From NCBI GenBank assembly GCA_963663775.1, contig OY760624.1, forward strand, positions 310,001 through 374,000: DNA of 64,000 nucleotides, given 5' to 3'. This document shows, piece after piece, positions 57,167-64,000 of this stretch. A program made the position numbers and the translations under genes. The DNA comes from G963663775 sp963663775 (lineage in GTDB: Bacteria > Bacillota > Clostridia > Oscillospirales > Butyricicoccaceae). The notes under the pieces are model-generated. The model saw only the letters and a list, made by a program, of their open reading frames with translations. It did not search any database and was not told the origin of the DNA. Position 1 is the first letter of the stretch, and each line of letters starts with the position of its first letter.

Positions 57167-58414
57167 TTATTTTTGAATGGCATCCCAATAGCGCTTCGCC
57201 GCCTGCTCGGTTTTATTTTCGCCATATTCATAGTATTGCCGACCTGCCAGTGCATCCGGCAGATACTGCTGCTTCACCCAATGGTGCGGGAAGCTATGCG
57301 GATATTGGTATGTTTTCCCCCGCCCGAGCTTTTCTGCGCCGCTGTAGTGCGCATCCTGCAAATAGGCAGGGATTTCTCCTGATGCCCCATGGCGTACATC
57401 CGCCATGGCAGCATCAATCGCCGCTATGGCACTGTTGGATTTTGGTGCGGTTGCCATCAAAATCACCGCCTGTGCCAAGGGGATGCGTGCTTCCGGCAGT
57501 CCCAACTGAAATGCCGTATCCACACAAGCTTTTACAATGGCGGCCGCCTGCGGATAGGCAAGTCCCACATCTTCGCTGGCAATCACCAGCATCCGCCGTG
57601 CCGCCGAAATCAAATCGCCCGCTTCCAGCAATCGTGCCAAATAGTGCAGAGCGGCATCTGCATCCGAGCCGCGAATGGATTTTTGCAGTGCCGACAAAAT
57701 ATCATAATGGCTGTCACCATCGCGGTCATAGCGCATGTTGGAACGCTGTGCCACCGCCTGCGCATCTGCCAAATGCACCGCACCGCCATCCGCCAAGCCT
57801 TCGGTTAATAGCTCCACGGTGTTGATGGCTTTGCGCACATCTCCACCGCACGCCTGCGCAATATAGGCGCAGACACCGTCCTCCACTGTGACAGCTCGAT
57901 GTTCCAGTGCAATCGAAAACGCACGTCCAATGGCAGGCTGCATTTCCTCCGCTGAAACCGGTTTGAACTCAAACACCGTGCAGCGGCTTAAAATCGCATT
58001 ATAGATATAAAAATATGGATTTTCCGTGGTCGATGCAATCAAGGTCAGCTGACCGTTTTCAATGAATTCCAACAGGCTTTGCTGCTGCTTTTTGTTGAAA
58101 TACTGAATCTCATCCAAATACAGCAGTGCACCGTTGGGTGCCAAAAAGGTATCCAGTTCTTCTAAAATGGCTTTAATGTCCGCAATAGACGCCGTTGTGG
58201 CATTCAATCGATATAGCTTGCGCTGTGTCTGCCCTGCGATAATCCGTGCTACCGTGGTCTTGCCAATGCCCGACGGCCCATAAAAAATCATATTGGGAAT
58301 ATTGCCGCTTTCCACAATGCGGCGCAATACGGCATTCTCCCGAAAAAGCGTACGCTGTCCAACCACTTCCGCCAGCGTACGTGGGCGAATGCGGTCTGCA
58401 AGCGGCTGATACAT
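57167..58414 (-). CDS. rarA: Replication-associated recombination protein RarA (MgsA)
   Basis: This 415-aa AAA+ ATPase acts at stalled forks and interacts with SSB in relatives. It has Walker A Gly-Pro-Ser-Gly-Ile-Gly-Lys-Thr-Thr (about 47-55), Walker B Leu-Tyr-Leu-Asp-Glu-Ile-Gln (about 98-104), a sensor Ser-Thr-Thr-Glu-Asn and the family C-terminal helices (Pro-Lys-Ser-Asn-Ser-Ala). Convergent with the S1-like gene, 15 bp apart. A second small gene follows upstream in the same unit. Confidence 0.93.
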   Translation of the reverse strand: MYQPLADRIRPRTLAEVVGQRTLFRENAVLRRIVESGNIPNMIFYGPSGIGKTTVARIIAGQTQRKLYRLNATTASIADIKAILEELDTFLAPNGALLYLDEIQYFNKKQQQSLLEFIENGQLTLIASTTENPYFYIYNAILSRCTVFEFKPVSAEEMQPAIGRAFSIALEHRAVTVEDGVCAYIAQACGGDVRKAINTVELLTEGLADGGAVHLADAQAVAQRSNMRYDRDGDSHYDILSALQKSIRGSDADAALHYLARLLEAGDLISAARRMLVIASEDVGLAYPQAAAIVKACVDTAFQLGLPEARIPLAQAVILMATAPKSNSAIAAIDAAMADVRHGASGEIPAYLQDAHYSGAEKLGRGKTYQYPHSFPHHWVKQQYLPDALAGRQYYEYGENKTEQAAKRYWDAIQK

Positions 58415-58438
58415 GCTGTCCCTCCAACTCTAAGCGGT

Positions 58439-58873
58439 TTATTCCTTCGGCTTGGCCTTTGCTTTTTTCACAGCCTTCGGCTTGCCCTGCTGCACCGGAT
58501 TGTTTTCCACTGGCGCACTGGAGCGATTTTTCTCTGTAACGCCCAAAAATATGTGCCAATACAGCACATATACATAAAAAACAATCGATGCCACAATCGG
58601 CACTTCGATGTCCAGATACTGCGGAAGCACTGCGGAAGCAATCAGCCCCAAAAGCGGAATGACGCCTAAAATCAGCAGCTTCACATTGTTCCAATAATGC
58701 GGAGAATTGATCACAATACTCAGCAAAAACAACGCCACCAATACCAATTCTGTCATTGGTATGAATTTTTGTGACAAATTCTGCCCACCCATCGCCAAAT
58801 ACGAAAGCATTCCCATCAATACCGTCGCGACTGCTGCCACGAGCATATCGAAGATTCTGCGAACCATCTTCAT
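58439..58873 (-). CDS. Hypothetical four-helix membrane protein
   Basis: This 144-aa protein uses the ATG at 58873 with GGGAGGTGA 5 bp upstream. It has hydrophobic spans near 5-25, 35-53, 63-82 and 90-108, then a Lys/Ala-rich basic tail (Lys-Lys-Ala-Lys-Ala-Lys-Pro-Lys). No domain is recognised. It lies 24 bp before rarA and is first in that transcript, from a promoter at 58911-58939. Confidence 0.78.
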   Translation of the reverse strand: MKMVRRIFDMLVAAVATVLMGMLSYLAMGGQNLSQKFIPMTELVLVALFLLSIVINSPHYWNNVKLLILGVIPLLGLIASAVLPQYLDIEVPIVASIVFYVYVLYWHIFLGVTEKNRSSAPVENNPVQQGKPKAVKKAKAKPKE

Positions 58874-58910
58874 AGCAGTCACCTCCCTCATTCTTGTTCT
58901 ATATCGTAAT

Positions 58911-58939
58911 ATTATACCATTTCATGCCGAAAAGGTCTA
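58911..58939 (-). promoter_or_regulatory. Promoter of the membrane protein/rarA unit
   Basis: TAGACC (58939-58934) and TATAAT (58916-58911) are 17 bp apart, with TGG before the -10, on the minus strand. Confidence 0.65.
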
Positions 58940-58958
58940 TAGATGTTTTCCAAACCTC

Positions 58959-58987
58959 TTGACTTTTGTGATTTACCGTGTTAAACT
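58959..58987 (+). promoter_or_regulatory. Promoter of hisC
   Basis: TTGACT (58959-58964) and TAAACT (58982-58987) are 17 bp apart on the plus strand. The start lies about 30 nt before the ATG. Confidence 0.75.
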
Positions 58988-59023
58988 GTTAATACTTAGA
59001 ATACTTATGATGAGGTGAATGTT

Positions 59024-60085
59024 ATGACCCCCTTATGGCAGGCAAAACTGCGGCAAATCGACCCGTATGTGCCGGGTGAGCAATCGAGTGCGCCCAATCT
59101 ACTGAAATTAAATGCCAACGAAAATCCGTATCCGCCTTCCCCACGTGTGCAGGAAGTGCTGCATACCTTTGACCCTGCACAACTGCGCTTTTACCCCAAC
59201 GCCAATGCAACGCAACTGCGGCATGCGCTTGCCGCACACCACGGGGCCAAACCCACACAAGTGTTCATGGGCAACGGCTCTGACGATGTGTTGGCGCTTG
59301 CATTCCAGTCCTTTTTCTGTTCAGATAGCCCCATTCTATTTCCGGACATCACGTATTCGTTTTATCCGGTCTGGTGCTCTCTATTCCGCACCCCCTATGA
59401 AACCGTTGCGCTCGATGCCGACTTCCGCATCAATCCACGTGACTATGACCGCCCCTCCGGCGGTGTGATTCTGCCCAATCCCAACGCCCCCACCGGCATT
59501 GCCGAAGGTCGTGCTTTCTTGGAAGATATTCTGCAGCACAATCAGGATTGTGTGGTGATTATTGACGAGGCTTATGTCGATTTTGGCGGTTGGTCTTGTG
59601 TGCCCCTGCTGCAGCAATATGATAATTTGCTCATCGTGCAGACCTTTTCCAAATCCCGCTCTCTCGCAGGTCTGCGCATCGGTGTTGCACTGGGTAGCGA
59701 AACGTTAATTTCAACCTTAGAAGCGGTGAAAAACTCCTACAATTCTTATACAATGGACGCTCTCACCATTGCAGCCGGCACAGCTTCGGTCGAAGACGAT
59801 GTCTTTTTCCATGAAACCTGCGCCAAAGTGCAAGCCACCCGCAGCCGCAGTGCAACCGCATTGTCCAATCTAGGGTTCACCGTCTATCCGAGCGATGCGA
59901 ACTTTCTCTTTGTGTCACCACCAAAATTGTCTGCAAAAGAGCTGTTCGATGCCCTGCGTGCACAAAACATCTTCATTCGCTACTTTAATCTGCCCCGCAT
60001 TGACAACTGCCTGCGCATCACCATTGGCACAGATGCTGAAATGGACAGGTTGCTGACAGCAATCACAGGAATTTTATCCCAATAA
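59024..60085 (+). CDS. hisC: Histidinol-phosphate aminotransferase (lone copy)
   Basis: This 353-aa class II-like aminotransferase has Leu-Asn-Ala-Asn-Glu-Asn-Pro-Tyr (about 32-39), Pro-Asn-Pro-Asn-Ala-Pro-Thr-Gly and the Schiff-base Lys in Thr-Phe-Ser-Lys-Ser-Arg-Ser-Leu-Ala-Gly. Its job in histidine synthesis is to transaminate imidazole acetol phosphate; paralogues also handle aromatic amino acids. The ATG at 59024 with GAGGTGA 5 bp upstream is chosen over GTG 59015. No other his gene is adjacent, so its physiological role is open. Confidence 0.9.
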   Translation: MTPLWQAKLRQIDPYVPGEQSSAPNLLKLNANENPYPPSPRVQEVLHTFDPAQLRFYPNANATQLRHALAAHHGAKPTQVFMGNGSDDVLALAFQSFFCSDSPILFPDITYSFYPVWCSLFRTPYETVALDADFRINPRDYDRPSGGVILPNPNAPTGIAEGRAFLEDILQHNQDCVVIIDEAYVDFGGWSCVPLLQQYDNLLIVQTFSKSRSLAGLRIGVALGSETLISTLEAVKNSYNSYTMDALTIAAGTASVEDDVFFHETCAKVQATRSRSATALSNLGFTVYPSDANFLFVSPPKLSAKELFDALRAQNIFIRYFNLPRIDNCLRITIGTDAEMDRLLTAITGILSQ

Positions 60086-60097
60086 CCTGTGTATTTT

Positions 60098-60131
60098 AAA
60101 AAGCAACGGTTTGCAGAAACCGTTGCTTTTT
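60098..60131. terminator. Bidirectional terminator between hisC and the hemolysin III gene
   Basis: AAAAAGCAACGGTTT (60098-60112) pairs with AAACCGTTGCTTTTT around GCAG. A/T runs on each side suit the convergent genes. Confidence 0.88.
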
Positions 60132-60139
60132 TCTGTGCA

Positions 60140-60820
60140 TTATGCGATTAAACCAAAACTCACAGGCAGGACATATAACAAAATACCGTAAAAGTGTACC
60201 AATGCACCCAAAAGAACGAAAATATGCCAAACAGAGTGCATATACGATACGCCTTTTCGTACATAAAACAAAATTCCAACGGTGTAGAATAATCCGCCTG
60301 CCAGCAAAAACAGCATGCCATCCATAGAAACCGCTGCAATCATCGATTTGATGGTAATCACAACTGCCCAACCCATCAAAATATATAAACACATCGAAAC
60401 TTTTGCAAATTTCTTCATATCAATGGCATTTAGCACCACACCGAGCAATGCACAAATCCATAAGACCCCAAAAAATACCCAACGACCGACACCATGCAAA
60501 ACCAGCATCACATAGGGTGCATTGGTGCCCGCAATCAATAGAAAAATGGCGCAATGATCCAAAATACGCAGTATTTTTTTGGCTCTTGGGTACGGCAAGG
60601 CATGATAACACGCCGAACTGAGGAACATCATGCACAATGTAAAGCAATATAGCGAGCATGCGGCAATCGCAAGTGCATTGCCATAATGAATACACAGTGC
60701 CAACATATAGCCATATCCAATCAGCGCAAGCATCGCACCCACGCCGTGCAAAACAGCATTTGCAATTTCCTCACCAATACTATACGGCATTTTTTTATTT
60801 CGTAGTACTTTGGATTCCAT
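60140..60820 (-). CDS. Hemolysin III / PAQR-type membrane protein
   Basis: This 226-aa integral membrane protein has seven hydrophobic helices, with Glu-Glu-x-x-Asn-Ala-x-x-His-Gly near the N-terminus and Ser-Ser-Ala-Cys-Tyr-His (about 75-80), then His-Ser-x-Trp-His-(Ile)-Phe-Val at about 195-202; the Ser/Asp/His set is the metal site of the PAQR/HlyIII family. Haemolytic activity is only a historical name; function in most bacteria is uncertain. ATG at 60820 with GGGAGA 6-7 bp upstream is used. Convergent with hisC. Confidence 0.9.
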   Translation of the reverse strand: MESKVLRNKKMPYSIGEEIANAVLHGVGAMLALIGYGYMLALCIHYGNALAIAACSLYCFTLCMMFLSSACYHALPYPRAKKILRILDHCAIFLLIAGTNAPYVMLVLHGVGRWVFFGVLWICALLGVVLNAIDMKKFAKVSMCLYILMGWAVVITIKSMIAAVSMDGMLFLLAGGLFYTVGILFYVRKGVSYMHSVWHIFVLLGALVHFYGILLYVLPVSFGLIA

Positions 60821-60903
60821 GGTCACATCTCCCTGTAAACAAACATTTGACGTTTTCACTTCCTACATTTTAACTTTCCCACGATTGCCGAAAAAATCAA
60901 ATG

Positions 60904-60941
60904 TAAAAAAAGGAAAAGCCCAGCCTGAGCCGGGCTCTTCC
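60904..60941 (-). terminator. Terminator of the transketolase operon
   Basis: GGAAAAGCCC (60912-60921) pairs with GGGCTCTTCC (60932-60941) allowing one mismatch, with further GGC pairing inside. The minus strand continues TTTTTTTACA. Confidence 0.8.
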
Positions 60942-60986
60942 TCCCACATCCGGCGATATACAATGGTATCACCGAATGAATTTTAA

Positions 60987-61952
60987 TTACTTACGGGAAA
61001 CAGCCTTCTTCACAGCAGCAACCAAGTCCGCCGGTGTCAGGTTGTATTCTTCACGCAGGAATCCTTCTGCGCCAACTTGTCCGAAACGGTCCTGAATGCC
61101 GACCATTTCCATCGGAACCGGGCAGTTCTTTGCCAAAACGTTTGCAATCACAGAACCCAAACCAGAAGTTACCTGATGGTTTTCTGCGGTTACCACGCAG
61201 CCGGTTTCCTTTGCAGAGGAAACAACCAGCTCTTCGTCCAGCGGCTTCCAGGTCACGATGTCGATAACCTTTGCGGAAATGCCTTCTGCAGCCAAAGTTT
61301 CCTGTGCCTGCAATGCAACGTCAACCATGATGCCTGCTGCAATGATGGTAACGTCGGTGCCTTCCTTCAAGGTAACACCCTTGCCGATTTCAAAGTCAGA
61401 CCCATCTGCATACACAGTGGTGAACGCCTTACGAATCATACGGGTGTAAGACAGGCCGTAGTGTCCTGCCAGCTTCTTGGTCAGTGCATACATCTGTGCA
61501 TAGTCTGCTGCGTCTGCAACAACCGTTTCCGGCAGGGACAGATACAGTGCACAGTCTTCAAACGGCATGTGTGTGCCGCCGTTGTATGCTGCAGTAACGC
61601 CAGGGTCAGAACCGATAACCTTAACGTTCAGACCTGCATAAGCAACAGACATAAATGCCTGGTCAAATGCACGACGGGATGCAAAGCAGCCGAAAGAGTG
61701 CATAAATGCCTTCTTGCCGGTTGCAGACAAACCTGCTGCAATGCCCATGCCGTTTGCTTCCGCAATGCCCACGTTAATGGTGCGTTCCGGATAAGCCTTG
61801 AGCAGCTTGCCGGTGTTAATGCAGTTCATCAGGTCGCAGTCGACGTGTACAACAGTCGGGTCCTGCTCCATGAGCTCGAGCATTGCGTTTACATATGCGT
61901 CACGATTTGCACGAGCATCTTTCTCGTGCTTGCCAATCAAAGTAAAACTCAT
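60987..61952 (-). CDS. Transketolase C-terminal subunit
   Basis: This 321-aa partner of the 61967 gene covers the pyrimidine-binding and C-terminal domains of transketolase (Asp-Cys-Asp-Leu at about 38, Gly-Ile-Ala-Glu-Ala-Asn-Gly-Met at about 62-69, Phe-Ala-Ser-Arg-Arg-Ala-Phe-Asp-Gln). The Glu that activates thiamine diphosphate is expected in Gly-Ile-Ala-Glu. It moves two-carbon units in the pentose phosphate pathway. Split transketolases are common in Clostridia. It starts 14 bp after its partner. Confidence 0.93.
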   Translation of the reverse strand: MSFTLIGKHEKDARANRDAYVNAMLELMEQDPTVVHVDCDLMNCINTGKLLKAYPERTINVGIAEANGMGIAAGLSATGKKAFMHSFGCFASRRAFDQAFMSVAYAGLNVKVIGSDPGVTAAYNGGTHMPFEDCALYLSLPETVVADAADYAQMYALTKKLAGHYGLSYTRMIRKAFTTVYADGSDFEIGKGVTLKEGTDVTIIAAGIMVDVALQAQETLAAEGISAKVIDIVTWKPLDEELVVSSAKETGCVVTAENHQVTSGLGSVIANVLAKNCPVPMEMVGIQDRFGQVGAEGFLREEYNLTPADLVAAVKKAVSRK

Positions 61953-61966
61953 TGTTGATACCCTCC

Positions 61967-62818
61967 TTACTGTGCCTTAATCTCAGCGAGCTGCTTTTCT
62001 GCGGCTGCAATTGCCTCGTCCCACTGCTCTTTGCTTGGCTGAGAGCTGTGTGCGCCGGTGCCTTCCGCAAAAGTTGCGCCCAGACCCTTGATTGTGTGCA
62101 GCACGATGCAAGTCGGCTTGCCTGTGGTAGCATATGCTTCCTGAATCGCGTCATAAATCGCTTCAACGTCGTTGCCGTTTTCCAAATCAATTGTGTTCCA
62201 GCCAAATGCTTCGAACTTTGCTGCAAGACCCTTGCCATGCTTCAGGATGGAATCAACCGCACCATCAAGCTGATACTGGTTGTCATCGACGAAGCAAACC
62301 AAGTGGTCGAGTCCATAGTGCGCTGCAAACTGTGCGCCTTCCCAAACCTGACCTTCATCGCATTCGCCGTCGCCGAGGAATACGAAGGTGTGGTTGTCAC
62401 GGCCGTCAATCTTGTTGCCCAGAGCGGCACCGATTGCGGTGGACATGCCCTGACCCAGAGAGCCGGTGGTCAAGTCAACGCCCGGTGTCTTCTGACGGTC
62501 GGTGTGGGACGGGAAGTTTGTGTGAGACTTGTTGAGGGTATATGCGTCTTCCAGCGGATAGAAGCCCTTCAAGCCGAAGGTTGCATATGCCGCCGGGCCT
62601 GCATGTCCCTTGGACAAAACACACCAGTCACGGTCTTCCCAACGCGGATTCTTCGGATCATACTTCATTACATCGCCGTAGAGAACTGCGATTGCGTCAA
62701 TGATGGACATCGAGCCACCTACGTGACCGAAGCCAAGAGAACCGATTGTTTTCAGCGTCTGTACTCTGATCTCCTGTGCAAATACACGGAGTTCTTGCAT
62801 TTTTTCTGCTTTCTGCAT
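61967..62818 (-). CDS. Transketolase N-terminal subunit
   Basis: This 283-aa chain holds the diphosphate-binding domain: Lys-Gly-His-Ala-Gly-Pro-Ala (about 70-76), Gly-Ser-Leu-Gly-Gln-Gly-Met (about 116-122) and the thiamine/Mg motif Gly-Asp-Gly-Glu-Cys-Asp-Glu-Gly-Gln-Val-Trp-Glu with Asn in Asp-Asp-Asn-Gln-Tyr. ATG at 62818 has AGGTG 7-8 bp upstream; a GTG three codons earlier overlaps that site. It is first in the operon behind a strong promoter and faces the divergent DeoR-type gene. Confidence 0.93.
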   Translation of the reverse strand: MQKAEKMQELRVFAQEIRVQTLKTIGSLGFGHVGGSMSIIDAIAVLYGDVMKYDPKNPRWEDRDWCVLSKGHAGPAAYATFGLKGFYPLEDAYTLNKSHTNFPSHTDRQKTPGVDLTTGSLGQGMSTAIGAALGNKIDGRDNHTFVFLGDGECDEGQVWEGAQFAAHYGLDHLVCFVDDNQYQLDGAVDSILKHGKGLAAKFEAFGWNTIDLENGNDVEAIYDAIQEAYATTGKPTCIVLHTIKGLGATFAEGTGAHSSQPSKEQWDEAIAAAEKQLAEIKAQ

Positions 62819-62903
62819 GAAATACACCTGCCTATTTTCTTATTTTTCCTTGCAAATCGTGATCCATACCACTCGCGGACGAAATGTCCACGCTGCTCAC
62901 TTA

Positions 62904-62932
62904 ATAGTACCATTATTGCATGTATTTTTCAA
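62904..62932 (-). promoter_or_regulatory. Promoter of the transketolase operon
   Basis: TTGAAA (62932-62927) and TACTAT (62909-62904) are 17 bp apart on the minus strand, with TGG before the -10. The leader is about 80 nt. Confidence 0.8.
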
Positions 62933-63096
62933 TGCTAACCTATCAATTATTTTCATAATTTTTTTAGGATAGTCTGACCGTTTCTGCACATTTCCTGCAA
63001 AAGTGTTTTGTCTTTTTCTGATTTGTTTTGTTTTTGTGGTTGCATTTTTATTGATTTCTGATAAACTATAGGTAGATATTGAAGAGACAATTTGGC

Positions 63097-63127
63097 AAGG
63101 ACACGTTATGGCTGTTGGCGTGTCCTT
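63097..63127 (+). other. Leader hairpin upstream of the DeoR-type regulator
   Basis: AAGGACACG (63097-63105) pairs with CGTGTCCTT (63119-63127) around a 13-nt loop, followed by CCCCCTTT. It lies about 88 bp before the regulator start and may be a weak terminator or regulatory structure. Confidence 0.5.
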
Positions 63128-63214
63128 CCCCCTTTGTATGCGACAAACCGCTTTGAAGCCGGTAGCTTTGCTGTATGCGTCGCACACAGTACATGAAAGT
63201 CGAGGTGTAGGCAT

Positions 63215-63976
63215 TTGAAAATCAGCAGGCTCAATTCCATCGAGCAATATGTCATCGCACGGGAAACCGCAACGATTGATGAACTTTGTGAAACCTTTGG
63301 TGTATCCAAAAATACCATTCGCCGCGATTTGAATGAACTGGAAGCCCGTGGACACATCGCCAAGGTATATGGCGGGGTGACCGCCATTTCCTCTGCCAGT
63401 GCCGTGCCCACCCCGATTCGCTCCGGCATGCACTCTGCGGATAAAACGCTGATTGGTCGTCTGGCTGCCGAGGAGGTTGCAGACGGGGACACCATTTTCT
63501 TAGATTCCGGCACCACAACGGTCTGCATGCTCAAATTCCTGACCAAAAAGAAGCGCATCACCTTGGTCACGCATTCTCTGGGTGCCATGGCGGAGGCATC
63601 GAAATATGAAAATCTCAGCGTGATTTCTCTGGGCGGCATTTATTCCCGCCCCACCGATTCCTTCGTGGGTTTATCTGCTTTCGAAGCGCTTTCTGCCATG
63701 AAAATTAACAAAGCCTTTATGGCAGCAACCGGTGTCAGTCTGGAAAACGGCATGACCAACACCACCTTTTTAGAGGCGGAAATCAAGCGCGGGGTTGTCC
63801 AGCGTGCTTCGCAGATTTTTCTGCTTGCAGACGGTTCCAAGCTGGAGCGTGACGCCATGGTTTCCTTCTGCCCGCTGTCACGTCTGACTGGCTTCATTAC
63901 TGACCGCCGTCCCGACGAAAAATACATGGATTTTTTTAACAAGCATCAAATCCGTGTGCGCAGTGAAAATGGATAA
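63215..63976 (+). CDS. DeoR/GlpR family transcriptional regulator
   Basis: This 253-aa regulator has an N-terminal DeoR helix-turn-helix (about 1-56; Ala-Thr-Ile-Asp-Glu-Leu-Cys-Glu-x-Phe-Gly-Val-Ser, then Thr-Ile-Arg-Arg-Asp-Leu-Asn) and a sugar-phosphate-sensing DeoRC domain (about 75-235; Asp-Ser-Gly-Thr-Thr-Thr at about 95-100 and Phe-Met-Ala-Ala-Thr-Gly-Val). Start is TTG at 63215 with GAGGTG 6-7 bp upstream. Its divergence from tkt suggests control of that operon by a sugar phosphate, or control of genes beyond the right edge. Confidence 0.9.
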   Translation: MKISRLNSIEQYVIARETATIDELCETFGVSKNTIRRDLNELEARGHIAKVYGGVTAISSASAVPTPIRSGMHSADKTLIGRLAAEEVADGDTIFLDSGTTTVCMLKFLTKKKRITLVTHSLGAMAEASKYENLSVISLGGIYSRPTDSFVGLSAFEALSAMKINKAFMAATGVSLENGMTNTTFLEAEIKRGVVQRASQIFLLADGSKLERDAMVSFCPLSRLTGFITDRRPDEKYMDFFNKHQIRVRSENG

Positions 63977-64000
63977 CTGTCCCCTGCCCCTTGGTTCCTT

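Larger units (their letters stand above)
62819..63214. other. Intergenic region between tkt and the DeoR-type regulator
   Basis: These 396 bp hold the tkt promoter (62904-62932), a weak hairpin near 62873-62893 in the tkt leader and an AT-rich middle. A possible rightward promoter (TTGCAT near 63043 with TAAACT about 16 bp on) is followed by a hairpin at 63097-63127 before the regulator. I see no coding frame worth reporting. Confidence 0.6.

Noticed and set aside
63977..64000. Start of another gene at the right edge
   Set aside because: Only 24 bases remain after the regulator stop, and no ribosome binding site or start codon is visible.

Overview
This 64 kb window looks like a chromosomal segment from a low-oxygen Firmicute, most likely class Clostridia (Oscillospirales-like). 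The signs are strong AGGAGG-type ribosome binding sites, near-consensus sigma-A promoters, FabK as the only enoyl-ACP reductase, HPr kinase, RemA, a PrkC/PrpC pair inside the Bacillus-type gmk-priA-def-fmt superoperon, a split transketolase and a C_GCAxxG_C_C redox protein. I saw no rRNA, tRNA, CRISPR array, insertion sequence or prophage. Almost all genes lie on the minus strand, in long tight operons with 1-8 bp overlaps. The genus cannot be fixed from the sequence alone.

Layout, left to right. 1-24 is the first few codons of a gene running off the left edge. 231-8439 (minus) is a type II fatty-acid operon, fabH-fabK-fabG-fabF-accB-fabZ-accC-accD-accA-acpP, with fabD divergent (8670-9599, plus). 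The two units share one symmetric promoter. 9596-11471 is a promoter plus hairpin leader, then a DEAD-box RNA helicase. 11543-14315 (minus) is a TrpXYZ-type ABC importer with a roughly 320-nt leader. 14750-21863 (minus) is a full F1Fo ATP synthase operon whose c subunit carries a two-carboxylate ion site typical of sodium coupling. 22138-24345 holds a small P-loop protein, a D-Ala-D-Ala carboxypeptidase and a HIT protein. 24429-26981 is an accessory-looking island: an FkbM methyltransferase divergent from a translationally coupled pair, a Pro/Ser/aromatic low-complexity protein and a DxD-bearing glycosyltransferase-like protein. 27038-31716 holds small conserved proteins, a wall amidase, a ROK sugar kinase and HprK. 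32014-38010 holds rpmB, nrdR, secD-secF, purB and an aspartate-type aminotransferase.

38263-54959 (minus) is a run of some 18 genes: DUF5685-like / J-domain / membrane protein, yicC, remA, gmk, rpoZ, coaBC, priA, def, fmt, a membrane zinc peptidase, rsmB, rlmN, prpC, pknB, rsgA, thiN. It follows the Bacillus order closely, but rpe is missing between rsgA and thiN and a peptidase has been inserted. 55136-63976 holds a nucleoside phosphorylase with a DUF951 protein, an S1-domain protein, rarA with a small membrane protein, a lone hisC, a hemolysin III family protein, tktA-tktB, and a divergent DeoR-type regulator.

How the parts fit: the left third makes malonyl-ACP and elongates it to acyl chains, and the ATP synthase exploits an ion gradient that is probably sodium. 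The superoperon joins nucleotide and coenzyme A supply, translation start (def/fmt), rRNA modification, replication restart and Ser/Thr kinase signalling. The points most worth a second look are the shared-minus-10 fab promoter, the two-carboxylate AtpE, the 24.4-27.0 kb island, the Cys-rich J-domain/DUF5685 pair, the small ORF in the ABC-transporter leader, and the HQD kinase.
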